This document shows positions 30,788-32,019 of a DNA stretch of 32,019 nucleotides, piece after piece. The notes beneath the pieces were generated by a model. That model did no database searches, was not told the origin of the DNA, and saw only the letters and a list, made by a program, of their open reading frames with translations. Source of the stretch: Candidatus Caccousia avicola (GTDB taxonomy: Bacteria; Bacillota; Clostridia; Oscillospirales; Acutalibacteraceae); assembly GCA_018712435.1 (NCBI GenBank), contig DVGZ01000119.1, positions 1 through 32,019 of the forward strand, read 5' to 3'. The stretch's first letter is position 1; every line of letters begins with the position of its first letter. A program made the position numbers and the translations under genes.

Positions 30788-31314
30788 GCGCGAACCTCCT
30801 TTTCCCAGCCCTTGCCGTACTTCTTTTCCATATAATCCAGCACAGCTTGGAACGTTTCCTCCTCGCTGAGCTTGTCCACCTCCAGCACCAAATCCGGGTG
30901 CTGCGGTTCGTCAAAGCGCGCGTCGATACCAACGATCGGCGTTTTGCCCTCGTTGTCGCGGTACACGCCTTTCACGTCGTTCTTCCGGCTGACAGCGAGA
31001 TCCTTTTTCAGATAAATTTCGTTGTAGCCCGCAATCTTCTTGCGTGCCAGCGCGCGCAGGTGCTCAAGCGGCGCGATGTTGCAGATAATGCCGACGATAC
31101 CGTTTTTATCAAGCAGATACGCACCGAGCAGGATCCGCTTGATGTTTGCTTCCCGATCCGCGTCCGTGTAGCCGAGATCGCGGTCAAAGAGATCGCGCAC
31201 CTCGTCGCCGTCGAGCAGGTAGTTTTTCCTGCCTGCTTTGTTCAAGTATTCCTCCAACCGGCGGCCGATGGTCGTTTTTCCCGCCCCGGAGATTCCAATG
31301 AGCCAGATAATCAT
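30784..31314 (-). CDS. cysC: Adenylylsulfate kinase
   Basis: A 176-residue P-loop kinase that phosphorylates adenylylsulfate to PAPS, the sulfate donor of sulfotransferases. Walker A is GISGAGKTT (residues 7-15); the family motifs LLDGDEVRDLF and IKRILLGAYLLDKNGI follow, then KDVKGVYRD-like KNDVKGVYRD near residue 115. The length is slightly below the usual 200 because the N-terminal extension is missing. GGAGGGA lies before ATG 31314. Placed between the sulfotransferase gene and sat, it points to sulfation of a glycan or metabolite rather than only sulfate reduction. Confidence 0.94.
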   Translation of the reverse strand: MIIWLIGISGAGKTTIGRRLEEYLNKAGRKNYLLDGDEVRDLFDRDLGYTDADREANIKRILLGAYLLDKNGIVGIICNIAPLEHLRALARKKIAGYNEIYLKKDLAVSRKNDVKGVYRDNEGKTPIVGIDARFDEPQHPDLVLEVDKLSEEETFQAVLDYMEKKYGKGWEKEVRA

Positions 31315-31330
31315 GCGTTTCCCTCCGTTC

Positions 31331-32019
31331 TCAGTGGTACAGCGGCTGTTCCAGCAGAGCCGGATCCAGCTTGAGGGGCTTCATCATGTGCAGGGGCTGG
31401 CCCCGACGATTGATAAAGTTTAGACCTTCTAAAAGACAGCACGCAAAGCGATAGCGATCTTTATTCATTTTTTCCACTACTTCCTGCGCCATTTGCTCAA
31501 AAACTGTATCAGAAGGATCTTCCTCATTTTCCTTCTTAAGATTCAGAATCTGAAAGCGTGTGTTTTCATTGCCATCCGGCACCTTCTTAATCACTTTTCT
31601 GCTAACTTTCAGCGATTTTTTCCAGGATTCGGCAATGCAGCTGTTAAGTCTGGTGAAATTTTGGATTTTTTCTTTTACCCATTCCTGATCGACATCTTCT
31701 CCGTTATAGTATTGAAAATCATATCCATAGGCCTCATACACATCCCGGAAAAAGAATTCCAGAAATGCCCGCTCATTATCATCAGCATACTCGTCATAGG
31801 TGCGGTATACTGTGGCTGGATCAAACCCCAATACATTTCCTTTCATAGACTCAGGATTTAATCCTTTTACGCCTGAACAATAAGTCATACTTTCTGTATA
31901 GGGAATATCAAGAAATTCCGCTAAAGCAGTAAATGTCGCTTTTGGATTTAATTTGCCATCCTCAAAACGGACAAGAATACTATCCTGAAACAGTCTGTCC
32001 TGCCAGTCAATCATAAAAC
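31331..32019 (-). CDS. Sulfotransferase-like protein, N-terminus beyond window
   Basis: At least 229 C-terminal residues, open at the window edge. SILVRFEDGKLNPKATFTAL, then AEFLDIPYTESM, has the pattern of PAPS-dependent sulfotransferases (the V.R.EDL..P......FLG.P region after the 3'-phosphate site). The nucleotide-binding P-loop would lie outside the window. The neighbouring cysC and sat make its presumed donor. Most of the gene is clearly AT-richer (about 40% G+C in sampled lines) than the rest of the window, with the change near 31405, about 25 codons before the stop. This suggests acquisition by transfer. Acceptor substrate unknown. Confidence 0.75.
   Translation of the reverse strand, partial: FMIDWQDRLFQDSILVRFEDGKLNPKATFTALAEFLDIPYTESMTYCSGVKGLNPESMKGNVLGFDPATVYRTYDEYADDNERAFLEFFFRDVYEAYGYDFQYYNGEDVDQEWVKEKIQNFTRLNSCIAESWKKSLKVSRKVIKKVPDGNENTRFQILNLKKENEEDPSDTVFEQMAQEVVEKMNKDRYRFACCLLEGLNFINRRGQPLHMMKPLKLDPALLEQPLYH

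Noticed and set aside
1-32019. CRISPR array, insertion sequence or prophage genes
   Set aside because: No regularly spaced repeats, no transposase, integrase or phage structural genes. The Mor-like proteins alone do not show a prophage.

Overview
The window reads as chromosome of an anaerobic Gram-positive bacterium of the class Clostridia, most likely near Oscillospiraceae/Ruminococcaceae. The basis is the [FeFe]-hydrogenase maturases HydE and HydG with a TM1266-type regulator, a UPF0340/YwlG protein, strong AGGAGG-type ribosome binding sites, TTG and GTG starts, and moderately high G+C. No taxonomic search was possible, so this is inference. I see no CRISPR array, transposase, integrase or rRNA.

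Layout. (1) 1-2731, minus strand: a cation/proton antiporter, a short pyruvate-kinase-like protein and a PHP-domain phosphoesterase (cut by the window edge) form one operon. (2) 2878-3306: first copy of a 429-bp direct repeat, holding a Mor-like DNA-binding protein gene and the last 109 bp of a sulfate adenylyltransferase gene. (3) 3313-6945, plus strand: hexuronate genes uxaC and uxaB, a stump of uxaA, and a sulfatase relic with deletions. (4) 7148-16126, plus strand: a dense seven-gene phospho-signalling island with three FHA-domain proteins (one fused to a trypsin-like protease), two PP2C phosphatases and two Ser/Thr kinases. The second kinase has a zinc ribbon and a repeat-built extracellular domain of about 730 residues. 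A convergent HTH-type regulator follows. (5) 17672-17758: tRNA-Leu(UAA), then UPF0340, a histidine phosphatase and a divergent XRE regulator. (6) 20100-25294, minus strand: a hypothetical protein, a NagZ-like glycosidase, hydG, hydE and the hydrogenase-system regulator. (7) 25470-29347, plus strand: a D-aspartate ligase-like ATP-grasp enzyme, aspartate racemase and a glutamine-dependent asparagine synthetase, which together suggest D-Asp/D-Asn cross-bridges in peptidoglycan. (8) 29409-32019, minus strand: the second repeat copy inside an intact sulfate-activation operon (sulfotransferase, cysC, sat, mor-like).

How the genes work together. CysC and Sat make PAPS, presumably for the adjacent sulfotransferase. 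UxaC and UxaB are two steps of glucuronate/galacturonate breakdown, but the next enzyme gene (uxaA) is destroyed here. HydE and HydG build parts of the hydrogenase H-cluster; hydF and the hydrogenase itself are not in the window. The kinase/phosphatase/FHA island has the parts of a complete phosphothreonine relay (writers, erasers, readers) with an extracytoplasmic protease and an extracytoplasmic sensor-like domain. It is the most likely undescribed system in the window.

The two direct-repeat copies (about 97% identical, same orientation, 26.5 kb apart) indicate that the block between them was inserted into, or duplicated next to, an ancestral sat-mor locus.
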